A model generated the notes under the pieces. That model saw nothing but the letters and a program-made list of their open reading frames with translations. It was not told where the DNA came from and searched no databases. From Thermodesulfobacteriota bacterium (GTDB taxonomy: Bacteria > Desulfobacterota > BSN033 > UBA1163), in assembly GCA_030017685.1 (NCBI GenBank), contig JASEHH010000016.1:1-47528 (forward strand): a DNA stretch of 47,528 bases, in the 5' to 3' direction. Every line of letters begins with the position of its first letter. Position 1 is the first letter of the stretch. Shown piece by piece: positions 1 to 8,963 of the stretch. A program made the position numbers and the translations under genes.

Positions 1-116
1 CGGATGAGATCTTAAATTGCCAGCTTATTCTTTTTTCAAAGAGCTAAAGTGTTACAAAAATTTTAATTTGAACTTTGACATTAATTTGACATTTGGATTT
101 TGAAATTTGAACTTCG

Positions 117-626
117 TTAGAAGAAAGAAATAACCTTAAACACTCCTTTGGCAATGCCCATGATGATAAAAATCCCGATAAAAGACCCTGTCATCAAAAG
201 GATCGTTCCCTCCGTCCGGTTCTTTTTCAGGAAGAAACTGACAATGCTTCCCGAGAGGATTCCGAAACCACGGATGGGAAGGGCAGAAAGTAAGATGAGC
301 CCTACATTTCCGAGAGACATCACCTTCTTAAGAATGGGCCTCTCATTCAGACTGGAGATAACCTTATCGGTTTTGTGGGTGAGCCACCGAACGACGAAAA
401 ATTTTTTGCTCGATTGTTCTAACAATGCCCCATAGACGGGAATCTGCACATAATCATAGACCAGGGCTAAAGGGAAATAGATAAAGACAGACATCTGATT
501 GAAGATAGCAAAGAGTATAGAGAAGGAACGGCCCAGGGTAAAATGAATGAGGGTGAAGAGGAGTATGAGATTTCCTGTGCCGGTTATCGGTTCCATTCGC
601 GCCCCATAAGGATAGAAGAATAACAT
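117..626 (-). CDS. Small multidrug-export-like membrane protein
   Basis: A hydrophobic protein of 169 residues with three or four membrane segments. The stretch ALPIRGFGILSGS followed by a basic turn (FLKKNRTEG) and a final hydrophobic helix resembles the PxPGTGAWTGA-type loop of the 'putative small multidrug export' family (COG2426/PF06695). That family name rests on weak functional evidence, so transport is only a guess. The start is uncertain: ATG at 626 overlaps the end of the ketosynthase gene by 43 bases, and an internal ATG at 596 would still overlap it. It is the last gene of a three-gene minus-strand operon with the ketosynthase and acyl-CoA dehydrogenase, so a role in lipid or envelope chemistry is possible. 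Confidence 0.6.
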   Translation of the reverse strand: MLFFYPYGARMEPITGTGNLILLFTLIHFTLGRSFSILFAIFNQMSVFIYFPLALVYDYVQIPVYGALLEQSSKKFFVVRWLTHKTDKVISSLNERPILKKVMSLGNVGLILLSALPIRGFGILSGSIVSFFLKKNRTEGTILLMTGSFIGIFIIMGIAKGVFKVISFF

Positions 627-1801
627 TCTCCAGGAGAAATGCCCAGGTGGAGGACAGTCCGGACCTCCCGCTCCAGCTTTTGATTAGCGACATATCGAAG
701 ATCGCAAGAAGGATCTGGAAAGAGATAATTGATTGTCGGAGGGATGAAACTATACTCCATGGAAAGCACATTGGCCACCATCCTCATCCCACCTGATGCA
801 ATCGCCTCACCTGTCAGAGATTTGATTGAACTGACTGGAATCCGGGAATACTGAGATGGAAAGGTCCTCTTAATTCCCCGGGCTTCCAATGCATCCAAGA
901 TTTTAGATGAATTCCCTGCACCGCTGATAGTATCGGTCTCCATCCCTTCTTTTCCTTTCAGCGTCAATCGAATGGAGCGTTCGATATCCTCTGACCCGTC
1001 GCTTTTGGATGACCCACCCACTAAACTATACCCTAAAATATAACCCAAAATTTTTGCCCCTCTTGAGCGGGCATGCTCCTCCGACTCAACCGCCAATATC
1101 CCTGCTCCTTCTCCCAGGACCAGACCATTTCTCATCCGATCATAGGGACAGGATCTTTCCCCATGGCCTTGATCTGTGGCTAACAGACGAAGATCGGAAA
1201 ATCCACGAAACAGGAATTCACTCAGCTCATCCACTCCTCCTGTAAGGACGAGGTCTGCTCTTCCATTTTGAATCTGATCGCAGGCGAAGAGGATCGCGGC
1301 TTCTGCCGTGCAGAAGGATTGAACCAGAGTGCAATTGACGCCCCGGATTCCAAGTTCTATGGAGACATGGCTCGAGGCGGCATTGGGGACCGTGTTGGGA
1401 AAGAGCATGGGATTTAAATCTAAAAAACCTTTCAGAACCTGGCTCCGGTGAAACTCCGCTGAGCTCGAGAGCCCACAGAAACCCGATCCAAGAACGACTC
1501 CCACCCTTGAACTATTCTCCTGGGTCACAGAAAATTGAGCATCGGCTAATGCCAGTTTTGATGCGGCAATGGCAAACTGGCTGGCTCGATCGAGGCGTCT
1601 GAGTTTACTTGTCGGGATGAAATCCTTGGGATGGAAGTTCCGGACCATCCCGGCCTTTTTAGAACGGGAGAAATGGGTATCGAAGGCTTTGATCTCCGTA
1701 ATCCCCGATTGGCCGTTCTTCAGGGATAAAAGGAATTCATCTTTGCCAATCCCAATGGATGAAACCACCCCGATTCCGGTGATACAGAGACGATCATTCA
1801 T
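584..1801 (-). CDS. Beta-ketoacyl synthase (FabF-like) lacking both active-site histidines
   Basis: A 405-residue thiolase-fold condensing enzyme of the FabF/KAS II type: N-terminal [11 protein letters not shown], nucleophile Cys164 in [10 protein letters not shown], and LVLTGGVDE and [11 protein letters not shown] motifs. The start is ATG at 1801, overlapping the acyl-CoA dehydrogenase stop by 8 bases; the frame stays open upstream but that stretch lies inside the previous gene. FabF normally has Cys-His-His. Here the first histidine region (NAHGTST) reads SGAGNSS (Ala295) and the second (KSMTGH) reads KSLTGE (Glu332). Lys327 is kept, and the C-terminal glycine-rich loop is changed. A classical decarboxylating condensation is therefore doubtful; it may be a non-condensing acyltransferase, a chain-length-factor-like partner or a specialised synthase. 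Family certain, activity open. Confidence 0.85.
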   Translation of the reverse strand: MNDRLCITGIGVVSSIGIGKDEFLLSLKNGQSGITEIKAFDTHFSRSKKAGMVRNFHPKDFIPTSKLRRLDRASQFAIAASKLALADAQFSVTQENSSRVGVVLGSGFCGLSSSAEFHRSQVLKGFLDLNPMLFPNTVPNAASSHVSIELGIRGVNCTLVQSFCTAEAAILFACDQIQNGRADLVLTGGVDELSEFLFRGFSDLRLLATDQGHGERSCPYDRMRNGLVLGEGAGILAVESEEHARSRGAKILGYILGYSLVGGSSKSDGSEDIERSIRLTLKGKEGMETDTISGAGNSSKILDALEARGIKRTFPSQYSRIPVSSIKSLTGEAIASGGMRMVANVLSMEYSFIPPTINYLFPDPSCDLRYVANQKLEREVRTVLHLGISPGECYSSILMGREWNR

Positions 1802-3023
1802 AAACCTTCTCTTCTTCTCCTTCGAGGTCTCCTGCATCACCCTCCACATCTCTTGACTCGCCGATCCTCTCCAGAACCTCTTTATAGAATTCATGCTGGA
1901 TGAGGAGGCTCATCACCTCATTCGTTCCGGTCCAGATCATCTGTAACCTCGCATCCCTGAAGAAACGCTCGATGGGATAGACATTCGTGTATCCGATCCC
2001 TCCCATGATCTGCATCGAATAATTGACGACCTCCCAGAGCATCTCCGTTGAAACCTTCTTCGCTTCCGAGACCATTCGTCTCGAATCGAGGCCTTCGTCC
2101 ACATGTCTTGCCGCCACATAAACGAGACCTCGTGCCGCGTCGAGTTTCGAAATGGCATCCGCGACTTTAAAACTGACCGCCTGAAATTTCCGGATGGTCT
2201 CCCCGAATGCCTTTCGCCGGTTGCTGTATCGCGTGGCAATCTCCAGACAGGACCTCGCCATCCCCAGGGCCCCTGCCGCAGTCGTCAATCGCTCAGGAAT
2301 CATCATCCGGTTGAAAACCAGATAACCTCCATTTAGCGGTCCCACAAGATTTTTTGCCGGCACCCTCGCATCTTTAAAATAGAGCCGGCCTGTCCCGCCT
2401 CCACGGGAACCCAGAAGCCCATAGACATGCTTTACCTCCACGCCCATCTCCCTTTCAACGATAAAGCAGGAAATGGATTTGTGAGGCTCTGCCTCGGGTG
2501 CGGTCTTCGCATAGACCAGAAAGTAATCCGCGCCTTCGGCGCCCACAACGAAACGTTTCTGGCCGTTGAGGATGTAATGCTCTCCATCTCTCTTGGCAAG
2601 GGTCGTGGCGCCGAAGAAATCGGACCCGCCCCGGGGCTCTGTGAGGGCCTCCGCACAGCAGAGCTTTCCTTCAAGGGTGGGCTTTAAATACTTTCCCTTC
2701 TGTTCCGGAGTGCCAAAGTGGTGGATGGCTTCACCCACAATGCTCACCAGTGAATAGAGACAGCTCATCCCCGATCCGAGAATGCCGATCTCTTCAATGG
2801 CGGTCACCTCTCCTGTCCAATGAAGACCTCTCCCTCCCCACTCCTTCGAAAAACGGAGGCCGAGGAGATTTTCTGATGCCAGGCTCTCCATATACCCCTT
2901 CGGATACCTCACCTCGTCAGCATCCATCGCCCGGACAAGGGAACTCGGCACCTTCTCTTTGACAAACCTTCGCACCTCCTGTTTCAATTTCCGCTCCTCC
3001 TGCGTCAATAGAATCTCGAACAT
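1794..3023 (-). CDS. Acyl-CoA dehydrogenase
   Basis: A flavoprotein of 409 residues that would oxidise an acyl-CoA (or acyl carrier) to the 2,3-enoyl form and pass electrons to ETF. Family landmarks are the mid-domain [21 protein letters not shown], the RKAFGETI helix and the C-terminal [19 protein letters not shown]. The usual C-terminal catalytic Glu (YEGT) is replaced in IWTGTNE, but Glu244 in [12 protein letters not shown] matches the alternative base position of isovaleryl- and long-chain-type dehydrogenases. The enzyme is thus probably active, with a branched or long substrate. First gene of the operon with the unusual ketosynthase downstream. The last 20 residues are acidic and not part of the fold. 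Confidence 0.93.
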   Translation of the reverse strand: MFEILLTQEERKLKQEVRRFVKEKVPSSLVRAMDADEVRYPKGYMESLASENLLGLRFSKEWGGRGLHWTGEVTAIEEIGILGSGMSCLYSLVSIVGEAIHHFGTPEQKGKYLKPTLEGKLCCAEALTEPRGGSDFFGATTLAKRDGEHYILNGQKRFVVGAEGADYFLVYAKTAPEAEPHKSISCFIVEREMGVEVKHVYGLLGSRGGGTGRLYFKDARVPAKNLVGPLNGGYLVFNRMMIPERLTTAAGALGMARSCLEIATRYSNRRKAFGETIRKFQAVSFKVADAISKLDAARGLVYVAARHVDEGLDSRRMVSEAKKVSTEMLWEVVNYSMQIMGGIGYTNVYPIERFFRDARLQMIWTGTNEVMSLLIQHEFYKEVLERIGESRDVEGDAGDLEGEEEKVYE

Positions 3024-3186
3024 AACCTCTCCCTCCCTCTTGTATGAAATTTTCTGTTATGATGAATTGTTGATATGAATTCTTCACCCAAAACCCATAA
3101 AGAATCAAGAGGATTTTTTTATTGACAGAGGAGATAGATAAATTGAATAATCTTCGGTGAGTTTGGGCTTCCTGAGGAGGATAGAG

Positions 3187-3987
3187 ATGAAAGAGATGAT
3201 CAAGAATAAGGCGAAGGAGTTGGGGGCGGATCTCGTCAGTTTTTTGAATTTGAGGGACTACAAGAGTCCACGTTCGCCAAATCCTCTCCGATACCTCTCG
3301 TCGGCCAGATCCATCGTCGTTTTAGCCTTTAAGCCCCTTGCAGGCGCCTACAGTTATCAGGAGAATACCTGGAGTAAGATGCCTTCTTACCTTTATAGTA
3401 TGGAAGCGGCCGGCAATACGGCGGCCTACCATCTGGGAAGGTTTATCGAAAAGGAATTGGGCGCCGAATCCTTTCTCGTCCAGGCCCACCGGCCCTTCGA
3501 AATCAATGAGGAGACCTTCCGTTCTCCCATCGGCAGCATCTCACTCCGTCATGCCGCCGTTCAGAGCGGATTGGCGGTTTGGGGGAAAAACACCCTTGCC
3601 CTGACTCCTCAATTCGGACCTCGCGTCATGTATCTCGGGCTTCTCAACAGTCTGGATCTGCAATCCGATCCTCCTATCGAGGGTTATGATCCCTGCCTCA
3701 CCTGTCAATATGACTGTCGATCCACCTGCCCGGGAAAAGCCTTCACAGAGGATGGTCGTGTGCTGAGCCATCGCTGCGTAAAGGTAAGTCAGCCCGATGA
3801 TGTGGGAAACTTCATGCGTTTTTTGATTGAGATGGCAGGAAAACCTTCAATGGATGAACGTCTGGAGATGATGAAGTCGCCACGTTTCTTTCGCCACCTC
3901 CAATACCTTCAATTTTTCATCCATTACCGCTGCGATAACTGCACCCGACATTGTCCAGGAGACCTTGCAGGTTCGGTTAAAAAGTAG
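3187..3987 (+). CDS. QueG-like 4Fe-4S oxidoreductase
   Basis: A 266-residue protein related to the epoxyqueuosine reductase/reductive-dehalogenase Fe-S family (COG1600). The C-terminal half holds Cys170, Cys173, Cys177 and Cys181 (CLTCQYDCRSTC), then Cys197 and a second group in CDNCTRHCPG, enough for two 4Fe-4S clusters. The SLRHAAVQSGLAVWGKNTL segment is a typical family motif. It is shorter than QueG (about 350 residues), with no C-terminal HEAT-like repeats, so tRNA modification cannot be assumed. Start set at ATG 3187, preceded by GAGGAGG at the right distance; a GTG 30 bases upstream lacks such a site. Monocistronic: a promoter for the next gene follows within 30 bases. Confidence 0.8.
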   Translation: MKEMIKNKAKELGADLVSFLNLRDYKSPRSPNPLRYLSSARSIVVLAFKPLAGAYSYQENTWSKMPSYLYSMEAAGNTAAYHLGRFIEKELGAESFLVQAHRPFEINEETFRSPIGSISLRHAAVQSGLAVWGKNTLALTPQFGPRVMYLGLLNSLDLQSDPPIEGYDPCLTCQYDCRSTCPGKAFTEDGRVLSHRCVKVSQPDDVGNFMRFLIEMAGKPSMDERLEMMKSPRFFRHLQYLQFFIHYRCDNCTRHCPGDLAGSVKK

Positions 3988-4012
3988 AGATTTCGACAAG
4001 ATACGAATTTTC

Positions 4013-4041
4013 TTGCTATCTGGTCGGGAATAGATTATAGT
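4013..4041 (+). promoter_or_regulatory. Sigma-70 promoter for the sigma factor gene
   Basis: TTGCTA (4013-4018), a 17-base spacer and TATAGT (4036-4041). The inferred start is near 4048, well upstream of the hairpin at 4088-4130, so that hairpin would lie inside the leader of the sigma factor transcript. Confidence 0.5.
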
Positions 4042-4087
4042 TGGCCCAGATTAAGTTGCAAAGAGCCTATTGTCTTTTCAAAGCGGG

Positions 4088-4130
4088 AAAACCGCAAAGA
4101 ACTCTAAACAACTCCTTTGCGGTTTTTTTT
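4088..4130 (+). terminator. Intrinsic terminator or attenuator in the sigma-factor leader
   Basis: AAACCGCAAAG (from 4088) pairs with CTTTGCGGTTT (from 4114), followed by a run of eight T. It can end transcripts from the QueG-like gene, but the promoter at 4013-4041 lies before it, so it may also act as an attenuator of the sigma gene. GCAAAGAG at 4055-4062 could pair with the 3' arm (CTCCTTTGC), which would break the terminator stem. Confidence 0.7.
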
Positions 4131-4225
4131 ATAAAGCGCTGATATTTATCCTTGCCCGACGCGACCCTTCACTTTGTTTCATTAAGAATAAATTGGACGC
4201 AAAGGAATTGAAAAAGGAGAGAGGT

Positions 4226-5854
4226 TTGGAAGAACAGGGTTCAGAGAAACCTTACCTGTTGGAGCCAAACGAAGACCCCATCCTCCTATCCGAGGAGTTG
4301 GATATCGACCTAATGGGCGAGTTTCCAGGAATCGGATTGGAGAACGAAAGCCTTCGTGTATCGGAAGATGAAGATGTGGCTGGAGCGGGATATGTTGGCT
4401 TCCACGGTAAGATAATCGATCCTGTCCGGATTTACCTGAAGGAAATGGGGTCATTCCCATTATTGACCCGTGAGGGAGAAGTGGAGGTAGCCAAAAGGAT
4501 TGAAAACGGACAGCAAGAAATCCTCCGTGTGGTTCTCAACTGCCCCATTGCGATCTGGCAAATCACCGCTCTTGGGAAGAGCCTCCGGGCCGGGAAGGTA
4601 AAAGTCGGTGAGATCACTAATGAAATCGACGATGAAGTGATCAATATTAAAGAAGAAAAGTTTCAAAAAAGAAGGGTTCTCCACCTCATTGATAAAATTC
4701 GGAAGGAAACAAACAAAATCCAGCTTCTCCACAAGAAATTGAGGACCTTGAAAAAGAAATCTTCTAAAAAGAAGATAGAGGAAGAGATCAGTAAAAAACA
4801 GGCTGAAATACTCATCGCATTTATACGGATCAATCTGAGGGGAGAGCAGATTGACAGAATTATACGGGAACTCAAGCAGTGGAATATCCAAATGGAAAAG
4901 GCCCAGCAGGAGTTAAGAAAATATGGAGGACACTTAGGAAGTTCCATCCGGGGAATGAAAAAGTCCAAAATGAAGCAGAGGGACTTGAAACGGAAAGATT
5001 GGGAGGAGAGGAATAGGATCGTCCGGAACATCAAACGTAGAATAAGCAGGATAGAGGCAGAGTGTGGCCTCTCTTCAAGCCAGCTTAAAGAGGCTCTCAG
5101 GGCGATAGCGAAAGAAGAGGCCCGGGTTAAAGAGGCGAAGGCCGAATTGATCAAGGCCAATCTGAGGTTAGTCATCTCCATAGCCAAAAGATATATGAAT
5201 CGGGGGCTTCAGTTTTTGGATTTGATTCAAGAAGGGAATATAGGGTTAATGAGGGCAGTGGAAAAGTTCGAATACCAAAGGGGCTATAAGTTCGGCACGT
5301 ATGCCACGTGGTGGGTTCGTCAGGCCATCACCCGGGCCATTGCCGATCAGGCCCGCACCATTCGCATCCCCGTCCACATGATCGAAGTCATCAACAAATT
5401 GAACCGCACCTCTCGCTTCCTCGTTCAAGAAATGGGAAGAGAACCGACCCTGGAAGAGGTCGCCGAAAAAATGGGAGTGTCTCTTCCCCATATTCAGAAG
5501 ATTTTAAAGGCGAGCAAGAAAACGATCTCACTCGAAACTCCCATCGGCGAGGAGGAGGAGAGCCGTCTGGAGGATTTTATTGAAGATAAGGAATCCATTT
5601 CTCCTCAGGATGCCACCATCAGTTCCAATCTGGTGAAACAGATTCAGACCGTCTTTTCCACTCTGGATAAGCGGGAGGAAAAAATTCTGAGAATGCGGTT
5701 TGGGATCGGAGAGAAACACGATCATACCCTCGAGGAGGTGGGACAGGAGTTTAACGTCACACGGGAAAGAATCCGACAGATTGAGGAAAAGGCATTGAGG
5801 AAGTTAAGGCATCCCAGCCGGGCAGAGAAATTAAAGAGTTTTACCGAATATTAA
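4226..5854 (+). CDS. rpoD: RNA polymerase sigma-70 factor, primary (RpoD) type
   Basis: Directs core RNA polymerase to housekeeping promoters. In order: a short acidic N-terminus; region 1.2 ([11 protein letters not shown], about residue 65); a long lysine-rich, coiled-coil-prone non-conserved region (about 130-290); region 2 ([17 protein letters not shown] and [17 protein letters not shown], about 310-375); region 3; region 4 with a helix-turn-helix ([20 protein letters not shown]). No clear region 1.1. The start is chosen as TTG at 4226 with AAGGAGAG 6 bases upstream, giving 542 residues. An ATG at 4070 is in frame, but that extension would be encoded by the terminator hairpin and reads as junk. 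With one such gene in view, primary sigma versus a close paralogue cannot be settled. Confidence 0.9.
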   Translation: MEEQGSEKPYLLEPNEDPILLSEELDIDLMGEFPGIGLENESLRVSEDEDVAGAGYVGFHGKIIDPVRIYLKEMGSFPLLTREGEVEVAKRIENGQQEILRVVLNCPIAIWQITALGKSLRAGKVKVGEITNEIDDEVINIKEEKFQKRRVLHLIDKIRKETNKIQLLHKKLRTLKKKSSKKKIEEEISKKQAEILIAFIRINLRGEQIDRIIRELKQWNIQMEKAQQELRKYGGHLGSSIRGMKKSKMKQRDLKRKDWEERNRIVRNIKRRISRIEAECGLSSSQLKEALRAIAKEEARVKEAKAELIKANLRLVISIAKRYMNRGLQFLDLIQEGNIGLMRAVEKFEYQRGYKFGTYATWWVRQAITRAIADQARTIRIPVHMIEVINKLNRTSRFLVQEMGREPTLEEVAEKMGVSLPHIQKILKASKKTISLETPIGEEEESRLEDFIEDKESISPQDATISSNLVKQIQTVFSTLDKREEKILRMRFGIGEKHDHTLEEVGQEFNVTRERIRQIEEKALRKLRHPSRAEKLKSFTEY

Positions 5855-5895
5855 GACAGCCCTGGAAAATGATTACAGGCTTTCTTGATGACACA

Positions 5896-5935
5896 CCTGC
5901 CTACCCTGCCTACCGGCAGGCAGGCGCAGGCAGGG
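5896..5935. repeat. GC-rich palindromic repeat (CTGCCGGCAG type)
   Basis: Overlapping CTGCC/GGCAG units built round TACCGGCAGGCAG. Related units occur at 7539-7555 and near 29360. It lies in the untranslated leader between the sigma factor and RRM genes; any reading frame through it is chance. Confidence 0.6.
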
Positions 5936-5994
5936 ATTTGAAAATCAGAGATTCGAGGCTTTTTCAGAAATCTCATTTTAAAAGGAGAGAGACG

Positions 5995-6312
5995 ATGAAC
6001 ATTTATGTGGGAAATTTGTCATTTGACGTTTCAGAGGAAAACCTTCAGACAGCCTTCTCAGCCTACGGGCAGGTCAGCTCAGCCACCATTGTAAAAGATA
6101 AGTATAGTGGCCAAGCCCGGGGGTTCGGCTTCGTCGAAATGCCTGATTCAAATGAGGCCCGGACGGCGATTGCAAACCTCAATGGGAAAGAACTCAATGG
6201 CCGACAGATGAATGTGAATGAGGCGCGGCCCCGGGCAGACCGGGGAGGGTCAGGAGGCCGTGGCGGGGGCCGCGGGGGAAGATCCAATTTCGGCGGGAGA
6301 GGCCGTTATTAA
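5995..6312 (+). CDS. RRM-domain RNA-binding protein
   Basis: A single RNA-recognition motif (residues 1-75) with RNP2 (IYVGNL) and RNP1 (RGFGFVEM), followed by an Arg/Gly-rich tail (GGRGGGRGGRSNFGGRGRY), 105 residues in all. This is the architecture of bacterial glycine-rich cold-induced RNA-binding proteins, which are thought to act as RNA chaperones. Start at ATG 5995 with AAGGAGAGAG just upstream; an earlier in-frame ATG at 5869 would translate the palindromic repeat and is rejected. It is followed on the same strand by a tiny zinc-ribbon gene. Confidence 0.93.
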   Translation: MNIYVGNLSFDVSEENLQTAFSAYGQVSSATIVKDKYSGQARGFGFVEMPDSNEARTAIANLNGKELNGRQMNVNEARPRADRGGSGGRGGGRGGRSNFGGRGRY

Positions 6313-6430
6313 GATCGGCCCAATATTTCGGAAGGGTAAAATGACTGTGTCCATTTCACTTCACAGGGAAGTGTTTTGTTCATAGACATTTTTCTCATTT
6401 CGGTCAGCATTAGAAAAAGAAGGGAACGGG

Positions 6431-6595
6431 ATGCAGAGAAAAAGACACGGGAGGACGCGTGGTCCAAGGTCCAACCGTCCAAGCCGTCCAAAATTCTACA
6501 GAACTGTATGTGCGGGTTGTGGGAAAGAAGTGATCCTTCAAGTGGCTCCGCCTGAGGGCAAAACACTGATGTGCCTGGAGTGTTTTAAAAAATAA
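6431..6595 (+). CDS. Small zinc-ribbon protein (54 residues)
   Basis: ATG at 6431 with an AAGGGA ribosome-binding site, TAA at 6593-6595. The protein starts with a very basic segment (MQRKRHGRTRGPRS) and ends with two CxxC knuckles: CAGC at 27-30 and CLEC at 48-51, spaced as in small CxxC...CxxC zinc ribbons. A basic tail plus one zinc ribbon suggests nucleic-acid or ribosome binding. It lies 118 bases behind the RRM gene on the same strand, so the two may be co-expressed. No firm family name is given. Confidence 0.75.
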   Translation: MQRKRHGRTRGPRSNRPSRPKFYRTVCAGCGKEVILQVAPPEGKTLMCLECFKK

Positions 6596-6604
6596 TCTTC
6601 TCTG

Positions 6605-7357
6605 TTAAAAAGTGAAGAGCTCGATCCCGCCTGAAACATTGAGCACAATGCCGGTTATGTAGTTGGCTTTGTCCGAGGCTAAAAAGACAATAGCATAAGC
6701 CACATCTTCAGGCTCTCCAGGCCTTCTCAAGGCGGTTTTCCTGATCAACCTTTCCCTCATTTCGGCGGAGATAAACTGAAAAGATTCTGAATTGATAATT
6801 CCCGGGCAGACGACATTGCAGGTAATCCCATATCGCGCGCCTTCCAGGGCCAATGTCTTAGTAAAACCGATGATCCCTGCCTTAGTCGTGGAGTAACTCG
6901 CCTGACCAAATCCTCCAAGCGTCCCTGCCACAGAGGCCATATTGATGATCCTTCCCCACTTCTTCTCTTGCATATAAGGCCAGACCGCTCGAGAGCAGTT
7001 AAACGTGCCCGTAAGATTGACTCGAAGATCCCTTTCCCAGAGTTTATCCCTTTGCTCCAGAAGCTGGCCGAGATGATCCAGGGTGGCGGCGCTGTTCACA
7101 AGAATATCGATGGAACCCAATTCGTTCTTGATTCGAACAACCCCTTCTTTCACTTCTTCCATATGGGTCACATCCATCTTGATCGCAAAAGATTTTCTTC
7201 CCATCGCCTGAACCTCTTTGGCCGTCTTCTCTGCTCCGTCCATCAAAATATCGGCAACGACCACATCCGCACCTGCCTCTGCCAGGGCCAGGGCATCCAC
7301 TCTCCCCAGACCTCTCGAACCTCCTGTGACTAATGCAACCTTCCCTTTGAGCATCAT
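6605..7357 (-). CDS. Short-chain dehydrogenase/reductase (FabG-like)
   Basis: An NAD(P)-dependent SDR of 250 residues with a Rossmann fold: cofactor loop TGGSRGLG (11-18), NSAA (88-91), structural Asn114, catalytic Ser142, Tyr155 and Lys159 (SYSTTKAG), and C-terminal LNVSGG. It is closest to 3-oxoacyl-ACP reductases and related alcohol dehydrogenases; the substrate cannot be read from sequence. It converges on the zinc-ribbon gene with only 9 bases between stops. Two adjacent ATG codons (7357, 7354) make the start ambiguous by one residue. Confidence 0.9.
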   Translation of the reverse strand: MMLKGKVALVTGGSRGLGRVDALALAEAGADVVVADILMDGAEKTAKEVQAMGRKSFAIKMDVTHMEEVKEGVVRIKNELGSIDILVNSAATLDHLGQLLEQRDKLWERDLRVNLTGTFNCSRAVWPYMQEKKWGRIINMASVAGTLGGFGQASYSTTKAGIIGFTKTLALEGARYGITCNVVCPGIINSESFQFISAEMRERLIRKTALRRPGEPEDVAYAIVFLASDKANYITGIVLNVSGGIELFTF

Positions 7358-7526
7358 CTTTTCATCCCCCTCTCAATCCACTCGCTTTAAATTTTCAACC
7401 AAACGCCATCAAGAATCAAGGGATTTTTTGATAAACATTTCGAATATAACGAATGACAGCGAATATGACGAATCGACATGATTCGCTATGATTAATACAA
7501 ATACATTTATTTCTTTGACATGAGGC

Positions 7527-7564
7527 CCCCTCACCCCTGCCTGCCGGTAGGCAGGGGTGAGGGG
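7527..7564. repeat. Perfect 16-bp stem palindrome
   Basis: CCCCTCACCCCTGCCT (7527-7542) pairs perfectly with 7549-7564 across a 6-base loop, and contains the CTGCC/GGCAG core also seen at 5896-5935. It sits between the divergent SDR and radical SAM genes. A short tandem motif (GAATATAACGAAT-like) precedes it at about 7440-7485. Interspersed-repeat type, not a clear terminator, as no T run follows. Confidence 0.7.
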
Positions 7565-7602
7565 AGGGTTGTCTTAAAGACTCAGAATGGGTTAAATAAG
7601 GG

Positions 7603-8952
7603 ATGATGAAAATCCTTCTCGTCTCACCGGAAAGAGAGAGGAAAAAGGAGGAAGCCTTCCTCTTCAGGCTCGGTTTCCTGAACCTTCCCTATGTGGCCGC
7701 AGTCACCCCTCCTGATGCGGAGGTGAAGATTGTAGATGAAGCCTTCGAGAAGGTCAATTTAGAGGAGAAGGTTGATCTGGTGGGCGTCACTGCCCAGACC
7801 CCTGTCGCCCCCCGGGCTTACCAGATCGCGGGAGAATTCAGAAAGAGAGGAATTCCTGTCGTCATGGGAGGGGTCCATGCCAGCATGCTTCCCGAGGAAG
7901 CCCTCCATCATGTCGATGCCGTGGTGATCGGAGAGGCAGAAGAGGTCTGGCCTCAACTGATTGAGGATTTTAGAAGAGGGCAGATGAAACGGATCTATCA
8001 GGCCAATGGATTTGTCAACCCCTCCGGCCTACCCCTCCCGAGAAGAGATCTGCTGAACCCTAAATTCTATTTTCCACTTAAACTCCTGGAGACGACGAGA
8101 GGATGCCCTCATCACTGTGATTTCTGCGGGGTATCAAAATTTTTCGGTTATCGATACCGGAATCGACCCCTCGGCGAGATCGACCGGGAACTGACAACCC
8201 TTTTCGAAAAGGGCCCGGTGATGAACCCTTTTTCTAAAAAGGTCCTCTCTCTTTTTAACAGAGACCTGCCTTACTTTCTCAAAAGGAGGCTTCTCTATAT
8301 CATCGACTCCAATATTGCAGGGGACAAACGATTCGCCCTCGATCTTGTCTCCCTTTTGAAAGACTACGACCTCCTCTGGTATGGCCACGCCCCGGTCTCA
8401 ATCGCCTTCGATCAGAAACTCCTCGAAGGGTTTTCACAAAGCGGGTGTATTGCCGTCAACATCGGCTTTGAATCCTTCTCAATAAAAAATCTCAAGGCCA
8501 TGGGCAAGGGGTTCAACCAACCCCCTCATTATGCCGAAGCGGTCAAAAGGATACATGATTATGGGATTGGCATTATGGGAACCTTTATGGTGGGCCTCGA
8601 TGACGATGATCCCGGAGTCTTTCAGCGGATCATCGACTTCTGTATCGATTCCAGGCTCGACTGGGCGCTCACCTTCATCATGGCGCCCTATCCCGGAACC
8701 GAATCATTTTTACGATTGGAAAAGGCGGGAAGGATATCTTGCAGGGATTGGGGAAAATACGACTCCCTTAATGCCGTCTATCAACCCTTGCTGATGTCAG
8801 TGGAGGATCTCGAAAAGGGGATGAGGAGGATATGGAAAGAGGTCTTCTCTCTCCCCTCCATCTATAAGAGAATACTGAGGAGGCCCTGGATCCACCCCCT
8901 CTTCTACCTCGTCATGAATTTACAATTTCACCATTTGACAAAAAAATGGTAA
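7603..8952 (+). CDS. B12-binding domain radical SAM protein
   Basis: 449 residues: an N-terminal cobalamin-binding-like Rossmann domain (about 1-130, with VDLVGVTAQT and GGVHASMLPEEAL) followed by a radical SAM domain. Cys168, Cys172 and Cys175 (CPHHCDFC) would hold the SAM-binding 4Fe-4S cluster. This large family performs methylations and other radical reactions in lipid, cofactor and natural-product pathways; the substrate is unknown. The C-terminus is basic and hydrophobic (LHPLFYLVMNL-type), which suggests membrane contact. Eleven bases separate it from ccsA, so co-transcription with the haem/cytochrome genes is likely and a haem- or envelope-related role is possible. Confidence 0.88.
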   Translation: MMKILLVSPERERKKEEAFLFRLGFLNLPYVAAVTPPDAEVKIVDEAFEKVNLEEKVDLVGVTAQTPVAPRAYQIAGEFRKRGIPVVMGGVHASMLPEEALHHVDAVVIGEAEEVWPQLIEDFRRGQMKRIYQANGFVNPSGLPLPRRDLLNPKFYFPLKLLETTRGCPHHCDFCGVSKFFGYRYRNRPLGEIDRELTTLFEKGPVMNPFSKKVLSLFNRDLPYFLKRRLLYIIDSNIAGDKRFALDLVSLLKDYDLLWYGHAPVSIAFDQKLLEGFSQSGCIAVNIGFESFSIKNLKAMGKGFNQPPHYAEAVKRIHDYGIGIMGTFMVGLDDDDPGVFQRIIDFCIDSRLDWALTFIMAPYPGTESFLRLEKAGRISCRDWGKYDSLNAVYQPLLMSVEDLEKGMRRIWKEVFSLPSIYKRILRRPWIHPLFYLVMNLQFHHLTKKW

Positions 8953-8963
8953 GATGAGGCGAT

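Noticed and set aside
4070-4225. ATG-started N-terminal extension of the sigma factor
   Set aside because: The extension is encoded by a terminator hairpin and its T run and has no sigma-factor similarity.
5869-5994. N-terminal extension of the RRM protein
   Set aside because: It translates a palindromic repeat; the internal ATG has an excellent RBS and begins the RRM fold directly.
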